Assembly: GCA_021162225.1 (NCBI GenBank)
Contig: JAGGZB010000094.1
Coordinates: 1-8,061 of the forward strand
DNA: 8,061 nt
Direction: 5' to 3'
Source: Candidatus Bathyarchaeota archaeon
GTDB lineage: Archaea > Thermoproteota > Bathyarchaeia > Bathyarchaeales > DTEX01
Numbering within the stretch: position 1 is the first letter of the stretch; every line of letters starts with the position of its first letter. Below are positions 1 to 5,746 of the stretch, in pieces. Position numbers and translations under genes: made by a program. The notes below the pieces were generated by a model. The model was not told the DNA's origin. It searched no databases and worked only from the letters and a program-made list of their open reading frames with translations.

Positions 1-117
1 CCTTAAACCTCCAGAAAACTGAAGAGCCCTCAATTCATTTGTAGGATGATCTTCACCGACCCGCTGAGTAACCCTTCAAACATAGCAGTTCGGAATGAAG
101 ACTTGTTAAAGGCAGGT
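1..117. other. Non-coding stretch downstream of the tRNA; no gene recognised
   Basis: All six frames are broken by stops and the only short open stretches (under 30 codons) have no ribosome binding site or recognisable protein. On the + strand there is a loose resemblance to an archaeal C/D-box guide RNA: ATGATC near 47-52 and CTGA about 12 nt later. The C box is imperfect and no convincing C'/D pair follows, so I do not call an RNA. On the minus strand this is the 3' trailer of the tRNA gene and has no obvious long poly-T terminator. It could also be the 3' untranslated end of a gene lying outside the window to the left. Confidence 0.4.
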
Positions 118-235
118 TGGTGCGGGGGGTGGGATTTGAACCCACGAAGGCCTACGCCAGAGGATCTTAAGTCCTCCCCCTTGTCTTAGGGGTCGATCTG
201 ACCCTTCTATTTAGACCTGGCTCGGGCACCCCCGC
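118..235 (-). tRNA. tRNA-Leu (anticodon UAA) with encoded CCA and an enlarged D-arm
   Basis: Decodes UUA leucine codons. Read on the minus strand, the acceptor stem is GCGGGGG (235-229) pairing with CCCCCGC (128-122), followed by discriminator A at 121 and a genome-encoded CCA at 120-118. The anticodon arm is GAGGA-CUUAAGA-UCCUC (176-160), with anticodon UAA at 169-167. A type II variable arm with a GGC/GCC stem (158-149) follows, and the T-arm GUGGG-UUCAAAU-CCCAC (145-129) is perfect. The long variable arm and A73 fit leucine. The D-stem CCC (226-224) pairs with GGG (180-178), but 43 nt lie between the strands where about 13 are expected, so roughly 30 nt are extra; the gene is 115 nt without CCA instead of about 85. 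The surplus sits after the conserved GG of the D-loop and is described as a separate feature. The tRNA identity is secure; how the D-arm matures is not. Confidence 0.95.
183..213 (-). other. Probable non-canonical tRNA intron in the D-loop (about 30 nt)
   Basis: Removing about 30-31 nt here restores a normal leucine D-loop (GAGCCAGGUC-AA-GGG). The block can fold: GGGUC (204-200) pairs with GACCC (194-190) around a 5-nt loop, and GUCU (216-213) pairs with AGAC (186-183), with an 8-nt against 3-nt internal loop between the helices. The 3-nt bulge CUA (189-187) resembles one bulge of a bulge-helix-bulge splicing motif, but the 5' side is not a canonical 3-nt bulge. Exact splice sites are therefore uncertain by a few bases, and repeats of A and C at the ends leave the cut ambiguous. 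It is known that archaeal tRNAs, notably in Thermoproteales, carry introns at non-canonical sites including the D-arm. That this one is spliced by the tRNA endonuclease is inference. Confidence 0.6.
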
Positions 236-263
236 CGCAGGCTTCTCCATCTTTCTGAAGATT

Positions 264-285
264 GGTAAAACATACTTAAGTTTTA
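264..285 (-). promoter_or_regulatory. Putative TATA/BRE promoter of tRNA-Leu
   Basis: In the 79-bp gap between the antiporter stop and the tRNA, the minus strand reads AAAACTTAAGTATG, an A-rich BRE-like flank followed by a TATA-like box centred near 276. Initiation about 26 bp downstream would fall near 250, giving a short 5' leader before the mature tRNA end at 235. The T-rich run TTTTACC at 270-264 just downstream might also help terminate the antiporter transcript. The assignment rests on composition and spacing only. Confidence 0.4.
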
Positions 286-314
286 TCATTTCTTGAGTGA
301 GGGCGAGATGAACT

Positions 315-1247
315 TCAGACTGCGAGTGTCAGGTATGAAAGAGCATAGAGCATCATGAAAATTGCTCCGGTTTTCTTATCCATCTTCTCTCTCAATGCGA
401 GGATTAGAATCACCACAGAAGATGCGAATATCGTGTATAGGATTGTGGCGCCAGCTAGATCGGCTGCTACGGTTTGGGGGAAGAAGACTTGCCCTATACC
501 TATCGAGAGTGTTGCGTCTACAATGCAGCTGCCGATTATGTCGCCGATTGCAACCTCATACTCTTTCTTGCGGATTGCTATGAGATCTACTGCGAGCTCT
601 GGGAGGGATGTTCCGATGGAGAGCATGAAGAAGCTGAGGATGTACTCCGGTATTCCAAGGGCTGCTGAGAGCGCTATCGCCGACTGAACCATTGCATAGG
701 CTCCAACAGCAACTCCGGCGAAGCCGAGCATCGCCGCTGAGACATGATAGAACTTACCTCTGAGCATTTGAGGCTCGTAGTCTTCAGCTTTAATGCTTCT
801 CCTCGTCACACCTTTCGTTAACAGCATATATATGGGCCAGCTGCCGACGAGAAGTAATGCATTAATGCGGGTGATATATCCTTTTTCCACCATGGAGAAG
901 ACCGACATCAGTGCTAAAACTTCACATGCTCCAGCCACAAGGATCTCCCGCCTCTTAACCATGAAGCCTCTCCCGAAGAATGGTAGGAGACCGAAGACCA
1001 GAGTTATCTGCGTCAGAACCGAGCCGATAGAGTCTCCGGCGTTAATATCTCCATGACCAAGCGCGCATGATACGATTGAATTAACTATCTCTGGTAAATC
1101 TGTCCCCACAGAGACCAGCAAGAGACCGATCATGAGGGGAGATATGCCGAGTGTGGCGGCGAGACTCAGCGAGTGCTCGACGGCTTTATCGCTGGATAAG
1201 ACCATAAGGAGAACTCCACAGATGAGTATAGGGATCCATATTAACAC
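315..1247 (-). CDS. CaCA-family sodium(cation)/calcium antiporter, 310 aa
   Basis: Integral membrane exchanger of the Ca2+:cation antiporter (CaCA) superfamily, expected to move Ca2+ across the cell membrane against Na+, K+ or H+. The protein is almost entirely hydrophobic with about ten membrane segments and has the family's inverted two-fold repeat. The alpha-1 repeat spans about residues 46-80 (GTDLPE, E53; GDSIGSVLTQ) and alpha-2 about 210-244 (GTSLPE, E217; GDIIGSCIVD, D244). A charged cytosolic loop (about 144-165) separates the halves. E53, E217 and D244 match the ion-binding acids described for the archaeal NCX_Mj exchanger. Alpha-1 is unusual: Asp50 where the usual motif has Ser, and Gln80 where NCX_Mj has Asn81. 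The start is GTG at 1247; GGGGGAG (1269-1263) lies upstream but 15 nt away. Length is normal for prokaryotic members. Transporter family is sure; the coupling ion cannot be read from the sequence. Confidence 0.92.
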   Translation of the reverse strand: MLIWIPILICGVLLMVLSSDKAVEHSLSLAATLGISPLMIGLLLVSVGTDLPEIVNSIVSCALGHGDINAGDSIGSVLTQITLVFGLLPFFGRGFMVKRREILVAGACEVLALMSVFSMVEKGYITRINALLLVGSWPIYMLLTKGVTRRSIKAEDYEPQMLRGKFYHVSAAMLGFAGVAVGAYAMVQSAIALSAALGIPEYILSFFMLSIGTSLPELAVDLIAIRKKEYEVAIGDIIGSCIVDATLSIGIGQVFFPQTVAADLAGATILYTIFASSVVILILALREKMDKKTGAIFMMLYALSYLTLAV

Positions 1248-1270
1248 GCCGAGAATCTGCTTCTCCCCCG

Positions 1271-1303
1271 AATTTTATTTAACTTTTTTCACCAATTTAA
1301 ATA
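1271..1303 (-). promoter_or_regulatory. Putative promoter(s) of the antiporter gene
   Basis: The minus strand has two TATA-like boxes in this AT-rich stretch: TATTTAAATT at 1303-1294 and TTAAATAAAA at 1282-1273. The first would start transcription near 1272 and include the purine-rich GGGGGAG at 1269-1263 in a short leader. The second would start near 1250, giving an almost leaderless message for the GTG at 1247. The sequence alone does not decide between them. Confidence 0.4.
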
Positions 1304-1323
1304 ATTTTACTGATTAAAAAACC

Positions 1324-1330
1324 TTTATTT
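1324..1330 (+). promoter_or_regulatory. Putative TATA box of the winged-helix regulator gene
   Basis: TTTATTT preceded by AAAAAACC (an A-rich BRE-like flank). Expected initiation is about 25 bp downstream, near 1350-1356, just ahead of the GTG start at 1367, so the leader would be very short. The divergent antiporter promoter lies only tens of bases away, so one bound regulator could affect both. Confidence 0.45.
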
Positions 1331-1366
1331 GTTGCTTCCACCTCCCTAAGATATAGGCGGAAAGGA

Positions 1367-1933
1367 GTGAAGCGAAGAAAAGCAGTAGTCATAGTTAAGA
1401 ATCCAGAAACAATCCGCTTATTAGCTGATTTTACCAGAACGGAGATTTTACGCCTCTTAAGCAGAAAACCAATGACTGAAACTCAATTATCAAAGGAGCT
1501 GGGAATAACAAAGGCAGCCGTCGGATATCATTTACATCTCCTTATGAAGGCAGGGCTTATTGATATAAGCAGAATCGAGGCAGAAAAGCATGGAATCCTG
1601 CAGAAGTATTATACAACTATGGCGAGTCTATTCATTGTTGATCCGGAGAAGATACCTGAAGACGCGAAGAGATATTTCCTGCAAGTCCAGATAGAGCATC
1701 TGTTGGGAATATTAAGCGTCTTCAAACTACGCCATCAGCTATCGAAAATATCTTCTGAGGAGCTCGAAGACCTCGCGAAGGTAATGTTGGAGCAACTTAA
1801 GACCGTTGGGCAAAAGTACGTCGATCAAAAAGTAGAAATGGAGGACTCAGAATCCTTGGAGATAAAGATATACGCGGAGGCCCTAGCTAGGTTAACTAAG
1901 CAGAAGGAATGGCGCAGCATCTTTAAGAGGTGA
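1367..1933 (+). CDS. ArsR-like winged helix-turn-helix transcriptional regulator, 188 aa
   Basis: DNA-binding regulator. Residues about 12-83 form an ArsR/GntR-like winged helix: helix 1 (NPETIRLLADFTRTEILRLL, 12-31), a recognition unit TETQLSKELGITKAAVGYHL (37-56) typical of archaeal ArsR-type proteins, and a wing at about 66-83 ending in KYYTT. The C-terminal part (about 93-188) is helical and highly charged and could serve dimerisation or ligand sensing. No clustered Cys or His metal-binding motif of classical ArsR sensors is present; the protein has no cysteine. The start is GTG at 1367, with GGAG directly abutting it and AGGCGG about 6 nt upstream. The first conserved helix begins right after, so no later start fits. 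It diverges from the antiporter across 119 bp and probably regulates itself and that gene, which is inference from position. It converges on the radical SAM gene with a 31-bp gap. Confidence 0.85.
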   Translation: MKRRKAVVIVKNPETIRLLADFTRTEILRLLSRKPMTETQLSKELGITKAAVGYHLHLLMKAGLIDISRIEAEKHGILQKYYTTMASLFIVDPEKIPEDAKRYFLQVQIEHLLGILSVFKLRHQLSKISSEELEDLAKVMLEQLKTVGQKYVDQKVEMEDSESLEIKIYAEALARLTKQKEWRSIFKR

Positions 1934-1964
1934 GCATACATCGAATTTATATGGTAATGCTTCT

Positions 1965-3488
1965 TCAAAAGAAGGTCTTCGGTATATAATCTATATGATC
2001 CTTAATCCTCTTCTCCAGCATATCAGCTGAAAGATTCGGATGACGAGATGCTATCGAGTTTAGATGCTTTTTGAGGATCCAAAGAATCTCTTTTCTCTTG
2101 CTGTATATATAGCGCTTAATGCTCAGAGCAGCATTCAGAATATCATATGCACTCATATGTTCAGTTTCATGCGTTATAGCCGCAAGATGCGAGGACATAT
2201 GTCTACTCTTCAAATCAGAAAAGACCAAAAAATCGTCAAATGTCTTAAGCCTAAGCTTTACTCCATATTCTTCAGCCCTATCAAACATATCTGTTCCGGG
2301 AATCGCTATGACCGGAGTCACCCACTTTGGAACCCCGCCTAGACTGATAGTTTGGTCTATCAATTTAAACGTCTTATCTATGTCTTCAAAGGTTTCTCCC
2401 GGAAGCCCTGTCATCCACCAAGTGAACGGTATGATTCCCTCAGAAATCGTTACCTTCATCGAGTCCAGTATCCTTTCTATTGTTGTTGGCCTCCTACATA
2501 TTCTCAGAACATCCGCAGATCCCGTTTCAACTCCATAGTCTATGTTAAAGACACCGGCCCTACATGCTTCTTTCAAAGTCTCCCTGTCAAGAAATCCTGG
2601 AATCGAGGTCATATTGAAGCCTAAAACATTATCGGTTACGCCTTCCTTTCTTAAAGTCCTCATAATATTAATGAGCCTCTTCTTCCCGGCTAAGTATAGG
2701 TCGTCTTGAAAGGCAAACTCCTCTGCACCTTCCTCCCTGAGAAGATTCACTTGTTCAACTATCCATTCCGGAGAATGAACCGTATATTTTGTTCTGCCCA
2801 TCACTGAACCTATCTTCCCACCTACACAATACACGCATTTATAGGGACATTGCCCCCTGCAAGAGTTTATAGAGACCATTAGAGGAGCGCGAGTCATCGG
2901 AACATCCCAAATGACGTGCTTGACAACTCTCCATGAATATGGAGGAATCTCGTCTATATTCTCGTATAGATCATCCTTTCTAAGAGGATTATCCCTAACT
3001 TTTCCCTCAAACCAGACAAGACCGCCGATGTCCTTTAGATTTCTCCCCTTCTCTACGCTTTCAGCAACCTTTAGAAAAGTCTTCTCAGCCTCTCCTCTCA
3101 AGACGCCGTCAACAACATCATGATATTTCTGAACTATCTCCTTGGCGAAGAATGAAGCGTTAAGACCGCCAATAATCACGGGAACATTCTCTAGAGCTTC
3201 TTTAACAAGCCTAGCTGTCTGGAGAGCTCCTTTTCCGAAATGAACCCAGTTCATCTCGACTCCCACGATCTTCGGATCAAGGCTTATAATACGCTCTTTT
3301 ATGACATCCTCGGGAATCCCCATCATCAAAGCTTCTTCAAGGTTCCAGACCGTAACCGTATATCCACTCTTGCGCAAAGCTGCAGCTATGTGAAGCAGTC
3401 CATAGCCAATATATAGGCTTGACATGGCGGGTTCGCCTTTAAGCTTAAAGTTTACCGGCGGGTGTATGAGTAGCACATCTGTGGTCAA
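1965..3488 (-). CDS. B12-binding-domain radical SAM enzyme, 507 aa
   Basis: Cobalamin-dependent (class B) radical SAM family protein. Residues about 1-150 form the Rossmann-like B12-binding domain: LLIHPPVNF at 6-14, IIGGLNAS at 105-112 and GEAEKTF at 132-138. Like many class B enzymes it lacks a DxHxxG cobalamin ligand motif. The radical SAM barrel follows, with the 4Fe-4S triad CxxxCxxC as CPYKCVYC (C214, C218, C221). An extra cysteine, C210, sits four residues earlier. Further family motifs are the QDD of strand 2 (261-263), YGVETGS (318-324) and GLPGET (361-366). A helical basic tail of about 90 residues (415-507) follows. Substrate is unknown; relatives methylate unreactive carbons or make bonds in lipids, cofactors, tetrapyrroles and natural products. 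The start is TTG at 3488, supported by GAGGGTG (3502-3496) 7 nt upstream. It diverges from the surface protein gene across 111 bp. Confidence 0.9.
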   Translation of the reverse strand: MTTDVLLIHPPVNFKLKGEPAMSSLYIGYGLLHIAAALRKSGYTVTVWNLEEALMMGIPEDVIKERIISLDPKIVGVEMNWVHFGKGALQTARLVKEALENVPVIIGGLNASFFAKEIVQKYHDVVDGVLRGEAEKTFLKVAESVEKGRNLKDIGGLVWFEGKVRDNPLRKDDLYENIDEIPPYSWRVVKHVIWDVPMTRAPLMVSINSCRGQCPYKCVYCVGGKIGSVMGRTKYTVHSPEWIVEQVNLLREEGAEEFAFQDDLYLAGKKRLINIMRTLRKEGVTDNVLGFNMTSIPGFLDRETLKEACRAGVFNIDYGVETGSADVLRICRRPTTIERILDSMKVTISEGIIPFTWWMTGLPGETFEDIDKTFKLIDQTISLGGVPKWVTPVIAIPGTDMFDRAEEYGVKLRLKTFDDFLVFSDLKSRHMSSHLAAITHETEHMSAYDILNAALSIKRYIYSKRKEILWILKKHLNSIASRHPNLSADMLEKRIKDHIDYIPKTFF

Positions 3489-3495
3489 TGAAACA

Positions 3496-3502
3496 CACCC
3501 TC
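3496..3502 (-). promoter_or_regulatory. Ribosome binding site deciding the TTG start of the radical SAM gene
   Basis: On the minus strand GAGGGTG lies 7 nt before TTG (3488-3486), good spacing for pairing with the anti-Shine-Dalgarno of 16S rRNA. No ATG occurs between it and the conserved LLIHPP strand, so the rare TTG is the best start. A TATA-like CTATTATG at about 3537-3544 on the same strand is a possible promoter. Confidence 0.6.
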
Positions 3503-3548
3503 TTCAGATAACAGGTCTAAGATGCCCGAGACAAAGACATAATAGGCG

Positions 3549-3565
3549 AATCTTCAAAAAAGATT
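3549..3565. repeat. Inverted repeat AATCTT-N5-AAGATT in the divergent promoter region
   Basis: Perfect 6-bp arms (3549-3554 and 3560-3565) around CAAAA, lying between the radical SAM and surface protein genes and touching the TATA-like TTTATTG at 3564-3570. The position suits an operator shared by the two genes. The arms are short and AT-rich, so chance is a real alternative. Confidence 0.35.
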
Positions 3566-3589
3566 TATTGATACTTCCTTAAAGAGGAG
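3564..3589 (+). promoter_or_regulatory. Putative TATA box and Shine-Dalgarno of the surface protein gene
   Basis: TTTATTG at 3564-3570 follows an A-rich flank (CAAAAAAGA). GAGGAG at 3584-3589 is a strong ribosome binding site 10 nt before the ATG at 3600. If this TATA box is used, initiation about 26 bp downstream would fall after the GAGGAG. Either the real promoter is slightly further upstream or the site is used differently. The ribosome binding site is the better-supported part. Confidence 0.45.
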
Positions 3590-3599
3590 CTAAGTTATC

Positions 3600-5711
3600 A
3601 TGAAGCCTAAAACCGTGGTTATAATAGCCGCCTTTGCGACGATAATCATAGTTCTAAGCTTCCTAATCGCAGCCTACTCTTCCCAAACAAGAATCACGCG
3701 GTTTGAAGCTACTTCTTACACGATTAGGGAGGGAGATACCGTAACCATTTACGTAGAGGCTGAAGCCTTCCTAATGAAGTCCGTCACCGTCCATGTGGTT
3801 AATCCAGATGGGTCTAGATCAGTATTGAAGCTTGAGCGTGTAGGAGATCGCTACGTCGGGAATTGGAGAGCTCCCTCTCCAGGCACTTATCGAATAGAAG
3901 CAGCTGTTACGAGCTTGACTGCTTCAGACACTAAGGTAATATATGTCAAGGTAACTGAGAGCTTAGGCTCACAACTCATAGCGGTCATGATAGACCCCGG
4001 AGATCAGCAAAGCAGTTGGGAAAGGTCGGAGAACTTCTTTCCAGTGTATATAAAGGAGATACTTCGCCACGCAGGCATACCATTCGAAATTATTAGCAAG
4101 ACGAATCTTTCCTCCCTATCCTCATACAGAATCCTAATACTCCCGTACAATACGTCGCTAACAAGTTCTGAGAAAGATGAGATAAGAGATTTCGTGGCGG
4201 CTGGCGGATCGCTTATAGCCATCGGGGGATCTTCAGGACTGAACGAAATCTTCGGCGTAGGCAGAGTTGAGCGTGTCTTAAACGAGGGATACATAGAGAT
4301 AACGGATACGGATCACTTAATAACGTCAAACCTAAGTAGCAGCCTACATGTAGTTGGAAAGATTCCACTATACCCATTGAGTAGAGGAGAAGTCTTAGCG
4401 AAGGTGAAGGACACCTCTGGAAATACGCTGGATTATCCAGCAGTGGTTCTAAACAGGTATGGTGAAGGCTTAGCTATACTGATAGCTCCCGACTTAGTAT
4501 CCTCGGTAGTGAATATACAGCAGGGCAAACCCGTGATTGAGGATGGACCATGGCCCGTTAATGATAACATACTTAAGACTGATGACGGAATACTATTAAG
4601 CTACGAGACAGATAGAGATCCAGTCTTCAAGCATATGGTCTTCTTGAAGCCAATAGCAGATGAAGAGAAGGAGATCATTATAAAGGCTCTCTTATACGCG
4701 TGTTGGGAGAAGGGGACGCCGCTACCGATACTCTGGTATTGGCCTGGGGACATACGCGCCGTAGCCCTCTACTCACATGACTCCGACGGTGGAGATGAGT
4801 TTAAGGCTAGATGTCTCCTCTCAAACATGACAGCTCTCGGAGTTAAGTCTACATGGTGCATCCTCCTCGGCGAAGGATACTCCAAGGAGTTCTATTCTAT
4901 GCTGAAGAGGAACGGTTATGAAATAGCTCTACATTATGACGCCTTAAGACGCCCATGGTCTGAGGAAGAATTCTCCAGACAATATGATGCTGTATCATCG
5001 GAGACAGGTGTGTCTCTTGTTAGTGACAAGAACCATTATCTGAGATGGGAACACTGGACCGAGTTTTATAGGTGGTGTGAGAAGAAAGGCATAGAAGCGG
5101 ATCAGACGAAGGGGCCGACCAAAGTCCACAACTTCGGATTTCTCTATGGAACATGCCATCCATACTTCCCGATAGATGATTGGAGATACAGAAATAGGTT
5201 CCTAAACGTGCTGGAGATACCGCTACATGATCAAGAAATGTGGCGCGGATGGCCTGAGAAGGAATCAATAGCCGTGCTGAATAACTTCACTTATCAAGCA
5301 TACATGCATTACGGGGTGATTCATCACCTCTTTCATCCAGCTCATATCCAGAGGGTTCACCGAGTATTGAATGCAACCGTTCAATACATCAAGAGCTTGC
5401 CTAACATGAGCTTCTGGACATCAAAACAGATTAATGACTGGGAAAGAGCCCGCAGAAGCGTCTTCTTCAAATCCATAAAATTAGCGAGTCGAGAACTGAG
5501 TTTTCAGGCTTCCTCCCGCATTCGAGTCAATGAAGCAACGATAATTGTGCTCGTCCCAAGGAACTTCAATCCAGAAGAATGGAGCATTAGGGTCGGCGGC
5601 TCCGAAGTCGAATGGGAAACCACACAAATATACGGTTTCACATTCGCAAAATTTACAATAGATATGGAGGGCTTAATCTCCATCGACGTTCAAGCACAGG
5701 CAGCTAAGTAG
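3600..5711 (+). CDS. Membrane-anchored surface protein: Ig-like + amidotransferase-like + NodB/polysaccharide deacetylase-like, 703 aa
   Basis: Probable extracellular enzyme tethered by one N-terminal membrane segment (about 5-27, after MKPK; no lipobox seen). Residues about 30-118 read as an Ig/FN3-like beta domain. About 124-305 resemble the class I glutamine-amidotransferase/DJ-1/ThuA fold (DEIRDFVAAGGSLIAIGGS, 193-211), without a clear catalytic cysteine nucleophile. About 375-610 resemble the NodB (CE4) deacetylase fold: LYSHDSDGGD (390-399) fits motif 1, with D394/D396 as base and metal ligand; GYEIALHYDA (439-448) fits motif 2, with H445; NHYLRW (478-483), GTCHPYFPIDD (517-527) and HHLFHPAH (575-582) follow. 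The usual second histidine of motif 2 (H-x3/4-H) is missing. A beta-rich tail (about 625-700) closes the protein. Several NxS/T sites could be N-glycosylated outside. The ATG has GAGGAG 10 nt upstream. It likely acts on surface or environmental glycans, but substrate and catalysis are not shown. It converges on the next gene with a 35-bp gap. Confidence 0.82.
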   Translation: MKPKTVVIIAAFATIIIVLSFLIAAYSSQTRITRFEATSYTIREGDTVTIYVEAEAFLMKSVTVHVVNPDGSRSVLKLERVGDRYVGNWRAPSPGTYRIEAAVTSLTASDTKVIYVKVTESLGSQLIAVMIDPGDQQSSWERSENFFPVYIKEILRHAGIPFEIISKTNLSSLSSYRILILPYNTSLTSSEKDEIRDFVAAGGSLIAIGGSSGLNEIFGVGRVERVLNEGYIEITDTDHLITSNLSSSLHVVGKIPLYPLSRGEVLAKVKDTSGNTLDYPAVVLNRYGEGLAILIAPDLVSSVVNIQQGKPVIEDGPWPVNDNILKTDDGILLSYETDRDPVFKHMVFLKPIADEEKEIIIKALLYACWEKGTPLPILWYWPGDIRAVALYSHDSDGGDEFKARCLLSNMTALGVKSTWCILLGEGYSKEFYSMLKRNGYEIALHYDALRRPWSEEEFSRQYDAVSSETGVSLVSDKNHYLRWEHWTEFYRWCEKKGIEADQTKGPTKVHNFGFLYGTCHPYFPIDDWRYRNRFLNVLEIPLHDQEMWRGWPEKESIAVLNNFTYQAYMHYGVIHHLFHPAHIQRVHRVLNATVQYIKSLPNMSFWTSKQINDWERARRSVFFKSIKLASRELSFQASSRIRVNEATIIVLVPRNFNPEEWSIRVGGSEVEWETTQIYGFTFAKFTIDMEGLISIDVQAQAAK

Positions 5712-5746
5712 CCATCTCATCAATATCTATTCTGTGGAATCCCAAC

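Noticed and set aside
44..80. C/D-box guide RNA on the + strand
   Set aside because: An ATGATC and a CTGA are 12 nt apart or so, but the C box is imperfect and the second box pair is missing.
355..687. Open frame of 110 codons on the + strand
   Set aside because: Lies antisense within the antiporter, whose membrane segments and alpha repeats are unmistakable; the + frame product has no recognisable domain.
1961..1975. Intrinsic terminator hairpin CTTCTT-CAAA-AGAAG between the convergent genes
   Set aside because: Five-base AT-rich arms overlap the last codons of the radical SAM gene and no following T-run is present, so the support is too thin.
2119..2538. Open frame of 139 codons on the + strand
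   Set aside because: Antisense to the radical SAM gene, whose conserved motifs occupy the same bases.
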